Positions 55,664-63,999 of a stretch of 64,000 nt of DNA are shown in pieces. This DNA is from Hymenobacter lucidus. Lineage in GTDB: Bacteria > Bacteroidota > Bacteroidia > Cytophagales > Hymenobacteraceae. How positions within the stretch are numbered: position 1 is the first letter of the stretch; each line of letters starts with the position of its first letter. Both the position numbers and the translations under genes were made by a program. The notes beneath the pieces are model-generated. The model saw only the letters and a list, made by a program, of their open reading frames with translations, ran no database searches and had not been told where the DNA came from. The stretch spans positions 744,001-808,000 of the forward strand of contig NZ_JAJADR010000001.1 in NCBI RefSeq assembly GCF_020447265.1. The letters are read 5' to 3'.

Positions 55664-57874
55664 CTATTGAGCAGCTACTGCAGCTTGCTCGGGCTTTACT
55701 TTGATATCGGTGCCCAGGCGCTGGAGGTAGGCAATGAGGGCCACGATTTCCTTGTCGGTCTTTATTTCGATTTCCTCCTTTTTCAGCTCGGCCACGATGC
55801 CCTGGGCCTGGCGGCGGGCATCGGCCACGGCCTGCTGCTCGAAACCGGCGGGGTAAGGCGTGCCCAGGTCGCGGAGCACCGTAATCTTGCGCGGCAGCGT
55901 GCTGTAGTCAATGTCGTTGTCGAAAAGCCAGGGGTAGGCGGGCATAATGGAGCCGGGCGACATGCTGGTGGGGTCGAGCATGTGGTTGTAGTGCCAGGAG
56001 TGCGGGTATTTCTGGCCTACGCGGTGCAAATCGGGGCCGGTGCGCTTCGAGCCCCAGAGGAAGGGCCGGTCGTACACAAACTCGCCGGCCTTGCTGTACT
56101 CGCCGTACCGCTCGGTTTCGGAGCGGAAAGGGCGCACCATCTGGGTGTGGCAGTTGGAGCAGCCTTCCTTGATGTAGATGTCGCGGCCCTGCAATTCGAG
56201 CGAGGTGTAAGGCTTCACCGAGGCAATGGTGGGCACGTTGCTTTTCACCAAAAAGGTCGGAATCATCTCGATGGCGCCACCGATAAGAATGGCCACGGTG
56301 GCTCCCACGGCCAGCTGAAACGGCCGCCGCTCTACCCAGCGGTGCCAGTGGCCGCCCTGGGCGTGCGGGTCCTGGGCTTCGGGCACCAGGGGCGCGGCCT
56401 GGGCTTTTTCATCGGCCAGCAGGGAGCCGGCTTTGGCCGTGCGGTAGAGGTTGAACATCATCACGAACACGCCACTGAGGTAAAGCACCCCGCCGATACC
56501 GCGCAGGTAGTACATGGGCACCAGCTGAATCACGGTTTCGAGGAAGTTGGGGTATTGCAGCATGCCCTCGGCGTTGAACTGCTTCCACATTAAACCCTGG
56601 GTGAAGCCGGCCCAGTACATGGGCAGGGCGTAGAACAGGATGCCCAGCGTGCCGAGCCAGAAGTGGGTATTCGCCAATTTCTTGGAGTGCAGCGGCGTGC
56701 GGTAGAGGCGGGGCCACAGCCAATAGAGCATGCCGAAGGTCAGGAAGCCGTTCCAGCCCAGAGCCCCCACGTGCACGTGAGCCACAATCCAGTCGGTGAA
56801 GTGGGCAATGGCGTTTACGTTCTTCAGGCTGAGCATGGGCCCCTCGAAGGTGGCCATGCCGTAGGCCGTCACGGCCACCACGAAGAACTTGAGCACGGGC
56901 TCCTCGCGCACTTTGTCCCAGGCCCCGCGCAGCGTCAGCAGCCCGTTGATCATGCCGCCCCAGCTCGGGGCAATGAGCATGATGCTGAAGGCCACGCCCA
57001 GGCTTTGGGCCCAGTCGGGTAGGGCGGTGTAGAGCAAGTGGTGCGGCCCGGCCCAGATGTAGATGAAAATCAGGGACCAGAAGTGAATGATGCTCAGGCG
57101 GTAGGAATACACGGGCCGCTCGGCCGCCTTGGGCAGGAAGTAATACATCAGGCCCAGGTAGGGCGTGGTCAGGAAGAAGGCTACGGCGTTGTGGCCGTAC
57201 CACCACTGCACGAGGGCATCCTGCACGCCGGCGTACAGGGAGTAGCTTTTCATGAAGCTTACCGGCACGGCCATCGAGTTGACGATGTGCAGCACGGCTA
57301 CCGTGAGGAAGGTGGCAATGTAGAACCAGATGCCCACGTAAAGGTGCCGCTCGCGCCGCTTGGCAATGGTGCCGAACATATTCCAGCCAAAGACCACCCA
57401 CACCAGCGTAATGGCAATGTCGATGGGCCATTCCAGCTCGGCGTATTCCTTGCTGGTAGTGAAGCCCATAGGCAGCGTGGCCACGGCCGAGAGAATAATC
57501 AGCTGCCAGCCCCAGAAGTGAATTTTGCTGAGCTTGTCGGAGAACATCCGGGCTTTGCACAGGCGCTGCAGCGAGTAATACACGCCGGTGAAGATGCCGT
57601 TGCCGACGAAGGCGAAAATGACGGCGTTGGTGTGCAGCGGGCGGATGCGGCCGAAGGTGGTGTAGGCCGTGCCCATGTTCAGCTCGGGGCGGGCCAGCTG
57701 AAAAGCCGCCAGCACGCCCACCAGCATGCCGATAATGCCCCAGATAACGGTGGCAATACCGAAGTCCCGGACGATTTTGTTGTCGTAAAAGAAAGTGTCA
57801 ACGGCCCGGGCGGGAGTAGCGGGCACCAGGGGCGGGTGGGGCGCCGCCAGCGGTGGCAGTGGTTCGACTTGCAT
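55664..57874 (-). CDS. ccoNO: Fused cbb3 cytochrome c oxidase subunits I and II (CcoN-CcoO)
   Basis: 736 residues. Residues 1-~480 are CcoN: 12-helix haem-copper core with RPLHTNAVIFAFVGNGIFTGVYYSLQR (haem-b His), WYGHNAVAFFLTTPYLGLMYYFLPK (Cu-B His), WAGPHHLLYT and THFTDW-type haem ligands in AHFTDWIVAHVHVGALGWNG. Residues ~525-736 are CcoO: a membrane helix (LAVGATVAILIGGAIEMIPTFLV), GRDIYIKEGCSNCHTQMVRPF with the CSNCH haem c site, and LGPDLHRVGQKYPHSWHYNHMLDPTSMSPGSIMPAYPWL. It is the catalytic high-affinity terminal oxidase of microaerobic respiration. The fusion removes the need for separate genes. A tandem Crp-type operator lies 61-94 bp upstream. Confidence 0.95.
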   Translation of the reverse strand: MQVEPLPPLAAPHPPLVPATPARAVDTFFYDNKIVRDFGIATVIWGIIGMLVGVLAAFQLARPELNMGTAYTTFGRIRPLHTNAVIFAFVGNGIFTGVYYSLQRLCKARMFSDKLSKIHFWGWQLIILSAVATLPMGFTTSKEYAELEWPIDIAITLVWVVFGWNMFGTIAKRRERHLYVGIWFYIATFLTVAVLHIVNSMAVPVSFMKSYSLYAGVQDALVQWWYGHNAVAFFLTTPYLGLMYYFLPKAAERPVYSYRLSIIHFWSLIFIYIWAGPHHLLYTALPDWAQSLGVAFSIMLIAPSWGGMINGLLTLRGAWDKVREEPVLKFFVVAVTAYGMATFEGPMLSLKNVNAIAHFTDWIVAHVHVGALGWNGFLTFGMLYWLWPRLYRTPLHSKKLANTHFWLGTLGILFYALPMYWAGFTQGLMWKQFNAEGMLQYPNFLETVIQLVPMYYLRGIGGVLYLSGVFVMMFNLYRTAKAGSLLADEKAQAAPLVPEAQDPHAQGGHWHRWVERRPFQLAVGATVAILIGGAIEMIPTFLVKSNVPTIASVKPYTSLELQGRDIYIKEGCSNCHTQMVRPFRSETERYGEYSKAGEFVYDRPFLWGSKRTGPDLHRVGQKYPHSWHYNHMLDPTSMSPGSIMPAYPWLFDNDIDYSTLPRKITVLRDLGTPYPAGFEQQAVADARRQAQGIVAELKKEEIEIKTDKEIVALIAYLQRLGTDIKVKPEQAAVAAQ

Positions 57875-57934
57875 AGCCTTCAGAAGTAATTGTTTTACCT
57901 GCTCAAAGGTCCTGCGGGGCGGTTTTGGAAAAGA

Positions 57935-57968
57935 TGACGAATGTCAGCCCCGGGCTTGATTGATGTCA
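57935..57968. promoter_or_regulatory. Tandem Crp/FNR-like operators upstream of ccoNO
   Basis: TGACGAATGTCA (57935-57946) and TGATTGATGTCA (57957-57968), each TGA-N6-TCA, with centres 22 bp apart and a GCCCCGGGCT spacer. They lie 61 and 83 bp upstream of the ccoNO ATG and in the divergent region before the TlpA-like gene. The block is almost identical to 61449-61482. Confidence 0.7.
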
Positions 57969-58086
57969 GCCGCGTGGGCCAGTGACGCGGGCTCACCAGG
58001 CACTGCGTGGGCGGCTTCCGAAACCGCCGTACCTTAGTTCCTCAAGTTCACCTCTGCCCTCCGACTCCTGTTTTCACCCGCCGCCC

Positions 58087-58683
58087 ATGAACCGTAAGTA
58101 CTTATTTCAGTGGCTGCCATTCGCGCTTCTGGCCGTAGTTATGCTCACCGACCTGCGTACTCCGGTGCTGGGCACGCTGCAGCGCGGACTACTGGCCACC
58201 GGCCTCTGGCAGGCCGATGCGCCGATGCTGCCTGCCCCCGCGCCGGTAGTAGCCACGACCAATGCCGCTTACCCCCACAGCCTGCCGCTGCTGACCCTGG
58301 AGGGCAAAAGCGTGAACCTGAGCGCGCTCAAAGGCAAGGTGGTATTCGTGAATTTGTGGGCCAGCTGGTGCCCGCCCTGCGTGGCCGAAATGCCCGGCAT
58401 TCATGCCCTGTATAAGAAGCTGGATCCGGCCAAAGTGGCTTTCGTCATGATTTCGCTCGACGAGAATCCGGCCAAAGCCCGCACCCTGCTCAAGCGCCGG
58501 GGCTACACGTTTCCGGTATATTTCCCCGCCGGGCCACTGCCGGCACCCTTCGATTCCAACTCCATTCCCTCCACCGTTATCCTGGGCCCCGACGGGCAGG
58601 TAGCCGCCCGCCACGACGGCATGGCCGACTACGACACTCCCGAGTTTAAAGCCGCCCTGGAAAAGCTGGCCATTGGTCAGTAG
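58087..58683 (+). CDS. TlpA/ResA-like thioredoxin
   Basis: 198 residues from the ATG at 58087; the longer open frame upstream is not used. One N-terminal membrane helix or signal anchor (YLFQWLPFALLAVVML), then a thioredoxin domain with the active site NLWASWCPPCVAEMPG (WCPPC, near 92-96) and cis-Pro region SIPSTVILGPDGQ. It acts outside the cytoplasmic membrane in reducing cysteines, for example apocytochrome c or copper-site thiols, which fits the cytochrome c genes on both sides. The stop codon is the first three bases of a 24-bp inverted repeat. Confidence 0.88.
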   Translation: MNRKYLFQWLPFALLAVVMLTDLRTPVLGTLQRGLLATGLWQADAPMLPAPAPVVATTNAAYPHSLPLLTLEGKSVNLSALKGKVVFVNLWASWCPPCVAEMPGIHALYKKLDPAKVAFVMISLDENPAKARTLLKRRGYTFPVYFPAGPLPAPFDSNSIPSTVILGPDGQVAARHDGMADYDTPEFKAALEKLAIGQ

Positions 58684-58755
58684 CGCGAACTTTGTAGTTC
58701 GCGTGAACCGCGCCGTTTGAATCGTTCTGCCACGCGAACTACAAAGTTCGCGCTA
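58681..58755. repeat. 24-bp perfect inverted repeat, each arm itself a hairpin
   Basis: 58681-58704 is the exact reverse complement of 58732-58755, with a 27-bp centre. Each arm contains GCGAACT-TTGT-AGTTCGC or its complement, so four-way pairing is possible. The left arm begins with the TAG stop of the TlpA-like gene. Confidence 0.9.
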
Positions 58756-58789
58756 CTGCCAGTCGGCCGCTCACTAGTTAAGAGCCAGG

Positions 58790-58939
58790 CTATTCCTCCG
58801 GCTCGTCGTCGAAGAGCATGCGCACCGAGGGCGTGTAGTCGTCCTCGTACTGGCCCGAGCGCACGGCCCACAGAAAGCCGCCCAGAAATGTAAGTGCCAC
58901 GAGCAGGCTGATGCCGATTAACAGAAAGATGATGGTCAT
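58790..58939 (-). CDS. ccoS: cbb3 oxidase assembly protein CcoS
   Basis: 49 residues, read on the minus strand from the ATG at 58939: one N-terminal helix (MTIIFLLIGISLLVALTFLGG), then FLWAVRSGQYEDD, the invariant CcoS hallmark, and an acidic tail. It is needed to insert cofactors into the cbb3 oxidase. It starts 18 bp downstream of ccoI, giving the standard ccoI-ccoS pair. It is short enough to be missed by simple ORF calling. Confidence 0.92.
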   Translation of the reverse strand: MTIIFLLIGISLLVALTFLGGFLWAVRSGQYEDDYTPSVRMLFDDEPEE

Positions 58940-58957
58940 GGCGGAGAATAATGAAGG

Positions 58958-61393
58958 TTAAAGCCCGCGCCGATGGGCGGCCAGGCGTACCAGCAGCGTG
59001 GCAAATACCATGACGCTCAGGGAGCTGATGGGCATCAGAATGGCCGATACGATGGGTGTGAACTTGCCCTGCACCGCCAGCCCCAGCCCGATGCCGTTGT
59101 AGCAGAATGACAGCACGAACGTAGCCAACACGATTTGCAGGCAGTCCTGGGAAAAGCGCAGAAACGTGCTGAGCTGGCCCAGGCTGCCCGCGTCCAGAAT
59201 AGCGTCGCAGGCGGGGGAGAAGTTGGTGAGCGTTTCACTCAACGCCAGGCCGGCGTCGGCGCGCTGCAACGCCCCGGCATCGTTCAGCCCGTCGCCCACC
59301 ATCACCACGCGCCGGCCCTGCTGCTGCAAGGTTTCCACGTAGCGCAGCTTGTCGAGCGGCGACTGGTGAAAGCGCAGCTCGGCCCCGGGCCTAAACAGCT
59401 GGCGCAGGCGGGGCGCATCGGCATCGTTGTCGCCGGTGAGCAGCGCCAGCCGGTAGCGCGTACTCAGGTCCCGTAGCAAATCGGCCAGGTCGGCGCGGTA
59501 CTCACTGCTGATGTCGTACCAGCCCATCGGCAGCCCATCCAGCGCCACGTACACCCGGGACTGCTGCGCCTCGTCCGAGGCCGCCGGCAAACCCACGCAG
59601 GCCGCCGAGCCCAGCTGCACCCCGCGGCCCGCCACTTGCCCGCGCAGGCCCAGGCCGGGCATTTCGGCGTAGTCTTCGACCGGCAGCGGCGCAGCGCCCG
59701 GCTTTGCGGCCAGGTGCTGGCTTAAGTGTTGACTTAGCGGGTGCGTCGACTGCCGGGCCAGGGCGGCTACCCGTTGCGCGTCGGCCTCACTCAGAGGCAG
59801 GCCCTGGTAGCTGACTACGGCGCGGCGCGGGTCGGTGAGGGTGCCGGTTTTGTCGAATACGAGCGTATCGGCGCGGCCCAGGGTTTCGACTACGGCCGCG
59901 TTTTTCAGATACAGCTTTTGCCGGCCCAGCACCCGCAGGGCCGCGCCCAATGCAAAGGGAGTAGCCAACGACAGCGCACAGGGACAGGCAATAACCAGCA
60001 CTGAGGTGCAGGCGCGGAGGGCCATCTGCGGGTCGCGCGGGTACCAGTACGCGGCGGCGCCCAGGGCCAGGGCCAGCGTTACGGCCACGAAGTAGCGGCC
60101 TACGTGGTTGGCATAGGTTTCGAGCGTGGGCTTGCCTTCCTTCTGAAAGGCGGGGTTGTTCCAGAGCTGGGTGAGGTAGCCCTGCGACACCTCGCGCACC
60201 ACTTCCAGCTCCACGGCCTGGCCCACCTGCCGCCCGCCGGCATACACGATTTCTCCCGCTTCCTTCGCCACCGGCACACTCTCGCCCGACACGAAGCTGT
60301 AGTCAATCTGCCCCTGGCCGCGCAGCAGCACAGCATCGGCCGGAATGATTTCCTGGTGCCGTACCCGGATGCGCTGCCCCGCCCGCAGCTCCCGCACCGG
60401 CACCGACTGCTCGGCGCCGTCCTTGGTCAGCACGGTTACGGCCACGGGAAAGTAGGACGTGAAGTCCCGGTCGAAGCGCAGCGCATCGTAGGTGCGCTGC
60501 TGCACCCATTTGCCGATGAGCATGAAAAACACGAGGCCCGTAAACGAGTCGAAGTAGCCCGGCCCGCGCTGGGTCACGATTTCAAAGACGCTGGTAACAA
60601 AAAGGGCAGTCAGGCCCAGGCTGATGGGAAAGTCGAGGTTGATGTAGCGCTGCCGCAGCCCCTGCCAGGCCGAGCGGTAAAAGTCGCGGGCACTGACCAG
60701 CAGCACCGGTAAGGCCAGCAGCAGACTCAGCCAGCCAAAGAAGCGGCCAAACAACGCCTGAAGCTGCTCGGTGAAGGAAAAGTACTCGGGCAAAGCCAGC
60801 AGCATCACGTTGCCGAAGGCAAAAGCAGCCAGCCCCAGCTGGTAATACAAACGGCGGCTGCCGTGGTGGGGCTGGGCGCCCAGCTCGGCCAGCGTAATCT
60901 GGGGCTCGTAGCCCACGGAAGCCAGCAGCTGCACCACTTCCCGCAGGCTGGTGGCGCTGGGCTGGTAGCTAACCGTCAGCTCTTTGCGCAGGAAGTTGAC
61001 CCGCGAGGTTGAGATGCCGGGGTTGAGCTTAAACAGATTTTCGAGCAGCCAGATGCAGGAGGCGCAGTGCATCTGCGGGATGGTGAGCGTGAGCCGACAG
61101 AGCGTGGGCGACTGAAAGGCCAGCAGCTGGCTTTGCACCGATTCCAGGTCGAGGTAGTCGAAGCGGCCGGGCAGCTCCACATCCTTTACTTTCTGGCCGG
61201 GCTGCTCGTCGAGGCGGTAGTAGGTGCACAGGTTGCTGGCATCGAGCAGTTCGTACACGGCCCGGCAGCCCTGGCAGCAAAAGTGCAGCGCGGGCCGGGC
61301 CGCCAGCTGGATGGGCTCAGCGGGGCACTCGTCGCCGCAGTGGGAGCAGGCCAGGTGGGTGAGCGGCGGGGCAGGAGCAGGGGCAAGGGACAT
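58958..61393 (-). CDS. ccoI: Copper-transporting P-type ATPase CcoI (FixI/CopA2-like)
   Basis: About 811 residues from the ATG at 61393 (MSLAPAPAPP). N-terminal Cys-rich domain CSHCGDECPAEPIQ...HFCCQGCRAVYELL (DUF2318/YHS-like metal site), an HMA-type domain (MHCASCIWLLENL, CxxC), six to eight membrane helices, the metal-site helix ACPCAL (IACPCALSLATPF), phosphorylation motif DKTGT, TGDNDADAPRLRQLF and the hinge GDGLNDAGAL. It is the low-rate copper exporter used for oxidase Cu-B loading. A tandem operator is 56-89 bp upstream; ccoS follows. Confidence 0.95.
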   Translation of the reverse strand: MSLAPAPAPPLTHLACSHCGDECPAEPIQLAARPALHFCCQGCRAVYELLDASNLCTYYRLDEQPGQKVKDVELPGRFDYLDLESVQSQLLAFQSPTLCRLTLTIPQMHCASCIWLLENLFKLNPGISTSRVNFLRKELTVSYQPSATSLREVVQLLASVGYEPQITLAELGAQPHHGSRRLYYQLGLAAFAFGNVMLLALPEYFSFTEQLQALFGRFFGWLSLLLALPVLLVSARDFYRSAWQGLRQRYINLDFPISLGLTALFVTSVFEIVTQRGPGYFDSFTGLVFFMLIGKWVQQRTYDALRFDRDFTSYFPVAVTVLTKDGAEQSVPVRELRAGQRIRVRHQEIIPADAVLLRGQGQIDYSFVSGESVPVAKEAGEIVYAGGRQVGQAVELEVVREVSQGYLTQLWNNPAFQKEGKPTLETYANHVGRYFVAVTLALALGAAAYWYPRDPQMALRACTSVLVIACPCALSLATPFALGAALRVLGRQKLYLKNAAVVETLGRADTLVFDKTGTLTDPRRAVVSYQGLPLSEADAQRVAALARQSTHPLSQHLSQHLAAKPGAAPLPVEDYAEMPGLGLRGQVAGRGVQLGSAACVGLPAASDEAQQSRVYVALDGLPMGWYDISSEYRADLADLLRDLSTRYRLALLTGDNDADAPRLRQLFRPGAELRFHQSPLDKLRYVETLQQQGRRVVMVGDGLNDAGALQRADAGLALSETLTNFSPACDAILDAGSLGQLSTFLRFSQDCLQIVLATFVLSFCYNGIGLGLAVQGKFTPIVSAILMPISSLSVMVFATLLVRLAAHRRGL

Positions 61394-61448
61394 GGGCAGG
61401 CCAGACGAATGGAAACCCAAAGCTCCGACCCCGGCCCCGCCGAAAAGC

Positions 61449-61482
61449 TGACGAATGTCAGCCCCGGGCTTGATTCATCTCA
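61449..61482. promoter_or_regulatory. Tandem Crp/FNR-like operators upstream of ccoI
   Basis: TGACGAATGTCA (61449-61460) and TGATTCATCTCA (61471-61482), both TGA-N6-TCA, with the same 22-bp centre spacing and GCCCCGGGCT spacer as 57935-57968. They are 56 and 78 bp upstream of ccoI and in the divergent region before the 61581 gene. Confidence 0.7.
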
Positions 61483-61580
61483 GCCGGAAGTCCGGACCCG
61501 AACCCGCATCTTTGCCGTGTTGTTCCGTAGCAGCCGGGCCGACGCTGCTGTTGGTCCGGTCTGCTTTTTTGCTTGTTGCC

Positions 61581-62075
61581 ATGTCCCGTTTCTCGCCCGT
61601 TGGCTCGTTACTGCTGGTGCTGGCCCTGTTTGTGTGGGCCGGGCTGGTAGCCGGTATTTCCTTTCTGGAAGCCCCGCTCAAGTTTACCGCGCCCCACATT
61701 ACGGTGGCGCTGGGTTTGGGCATCGGCCGCATCGTGTTTGCGGCCCTCAACAAAGTAGAGCTACTGCTGGCTACGCTGGCCGTAGTCAGTGCGTTTTACC
61801 TGCGCGTGCCGGCCCACATTGCCACCACGCTGGGCTTGCTGGGTACTATTCTGCTGCTGCAAACCTTCTGGCTGCTGCCTGCCCTCGACGTGCGCGCCCT
61901 AGCACTGCTGGCCGGCCACCCGGCCCCGCCCAGCTCCCTGCATATGGTCTACATCGGCCTGGAAGTCGTGAAGCTGCTCACGCTGCTGCTCACCGGCACC
62001 TGGGCGTTTCGGTGGGCATTGCTGGCCGCTAAGGGGCAGCTGCTCAAGCGCCGTGCCGGGCAGCTGGCCGCCTGA
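61581..62075 (+). CDS. Membrane protein of unknown function next to a truncated haemoglobin
   Basis: 164 residues from the ATG at 61581 (MSRFSPVGSLLLVLALFVWAGLVAG). About four membrane helices: VGSLLLVLALFVWAGLVAGISFL, VALGLGIGRIVFAALNKVELLLATLAVV, TTLGLLGTILLLQTFWLLPAL and a late VYIGLEVVKLLTLLLTGTWAF. A short basic C-terminus follows. Family not recognised. The gene is divergent from ccoI across the tandem operators and ends 23 bp before the haemoglobin ATG, so it may be co-regulated with both. Confidence 0.7.
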   Translation: MSRFSPVGSLLLVLALFVWAGLVAGISFLEAPLKFTAPHITVALGLGIGRIVFAALNKVELLLATLAVVSAFYLRVPAHIATTLGLLGTILLLQTFWLLPALDVRALALLAGHPAPPSSLHMVYIGLEVVKLLTLLLTGTWAFRWALLAAKGQLLKRRAGQLAA

Positions 62076-62098
62076 TTCTCTACCTGTTCGTTCTTCCA

Positions 62099-62488
62099 AT
62101 GACTGTTACCCGTCCCGATATTCAAACCGAAGCCGACGTGCAGCGGCTCGTGGATACCTTCTACCGCAAAGTAAACCAGGACGACCTGCTCGACCCGGTT
62201 TTCAACGGCTTTGCTCACGTCGACTGGGCCCGGCACCTGCCCATTATGTACGATTTCTGGAGCAGCCTGCTGCTGGGTACCTCGCGCTACAGCGGCCGGC
62301 CTTTCCCCAAGCACCTGCCCCTGCCCGTCGATGCCGCGCACTTTACCCGCTGGATGCAGCTTTTCGAGGCCACCGTAGATGAGCTTTTCGCCGGCCCCGT
62401 GGCCGACACGGCCAAAGTGCGCGCCCTGAATATTGCCACCATGTTTGAGTACCGCCTGCGCAAGCGCGACCCGCTGTCGTTGCTGTAA
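62099..62488 (+). CDS. Group III truncated haemoglobin
   Basis: 129 residues, typical length of group III. Signature: N-terminal TRPDIQTEADVQRLVDTFYRKV, DDLLDPVFNGFAHVDWARHLPIMYDFWSSLLLGTSRYSGRPFPKHLPL, and the proximal His helix HFTRWMQLFEATVDELFAG. It binds O2 or NO under low oxygen. Cotranscribed with the preceding membrane protein and near cbb3 genes, so a role in microaerobic or nitrosative stress is likely. Confidence 0.92.
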   Translation: MTVTRPDIQTEADVQRLVDTFYRKVNQDDLLDPVFNGFAHVDWARHLPIMYDFWSSLLLGTSRYSGRPFPKHLPLPVDAAHFTRWMQLFEATVDELFAGPVADTAKVRALNIATMFEYRLRKRDPLSLL

Positions 62489-62513
62489 AAGGCATTTTCG
62501 GTACCGCTAAAAG

Positions 62514-62552
62514 CATCCGCCCGCCTTCGACCAGTTCGAGGGCGGGCGGATG
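62514..62552. terminator. Bidirectional terminator-like hairpin
   Basis: CATCCGCCCGCC...GGCGGGCGGATG stem between the convergent haemoglobin and cupin genes; T runs are short on both sides. Confidence 0.7.
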
Positions 62553-62571
62553 TACTTTGGGGCAACCCGGC

Positions 62572-62880
62572 TTACCGGTAAATCAGAATTCGGGCCTCTT
62601 CCAGGCAGCTCAGCGCGTGGGGCGCCCCGGCGGGAATAATGACGTAGTCGCCGGCCGTGACTTCGGTGGGCTGGTCTTCCTGGGTGATGATGAGGCGGCC
62701 GGCCAGCACGGTCACGAACACGTCGACGGGCGCGTGGTGGGTGGGCATTACCTCGCCGGCGCTAAAGGTTTTGTAAATAACTTTCTGGCCGCTTTTATCG
62801 AGCAGTACCAGGGCTTTCTGCTCGCCGGCGGGCGTGTGGGTGCCGCCCAGCAGGCTGCCGCTTTTCAGGGGTGGATACAT
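62572..62880 (-). CDS. Small cupin-domain protein
   Basis: 102 residues, a single cupin beta-barrel. Metal-site motif HHAPVDVFVTVLAGRLIITQE (near 48-69, HH and later residues in the first cupin box), then GDYVIIPAGAPHALSCLEEARILIYR for the second box (PAGxPH). Small-ligand or metal sensor function is common; none is proven here. A TGACGAANNTCA operator lies 81 bp upstream of its start. Confidence 0.85.
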   Translation of the reverse strand: MYPPLKSGSLLGGTHTPAGEQKALVLLDKSGQKVIYKTFSAGEVMPTHHAPVDVFVTVLAGRLIITQEDQPTEVTAGDYVIIPAGAPHALSCLEEARILIYR

Positions 62881-62960
62881 AGGAAATGGGTAAAAGGTAA
62901 GGACGGACCCGGGGCCCGGTTTGTATTCCTAAAGCACGACCATTTGCCCCAGCCTACCCA

Positions 62961-62972
62961 TGACGAAAATCA
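62961..62972. promoter_or_regulatory. Crp/FNR-like operator TGACGAAAATCA
   Basis: TGA-N6-TCA site 81 bp upstream of the cupin ATG. Fourth instance of the TGACGAANNTCA core in the respiratory island. Confidence 0.55.
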
Positions 62973-63037
62973 CCGCCGCCGCTGAGTAATGGCAGGCTTT
63001 GCCGAGAATAAGGCCCCGCATCGGCCGCCGGCCGCCA

Positions 63038-63070
63038 CAAAAAAGCCGTCGGGTCCCGACGGCTTTTTTT
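63038..63070 (-). terminator. Terminator of the Crp-type regulator
   Basis: GCCGTCGGG (63045-63053) pairs with CCCGACGGC (63055-63063), with A/T runs on both sides, 24 bp after the regulator stop. Confidence 0.85.
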
Positions 63071-63093
63071 GAGCTCTTTTAAGAATAGCGGCT

Positions 63094-63999
<906 letters not shown>

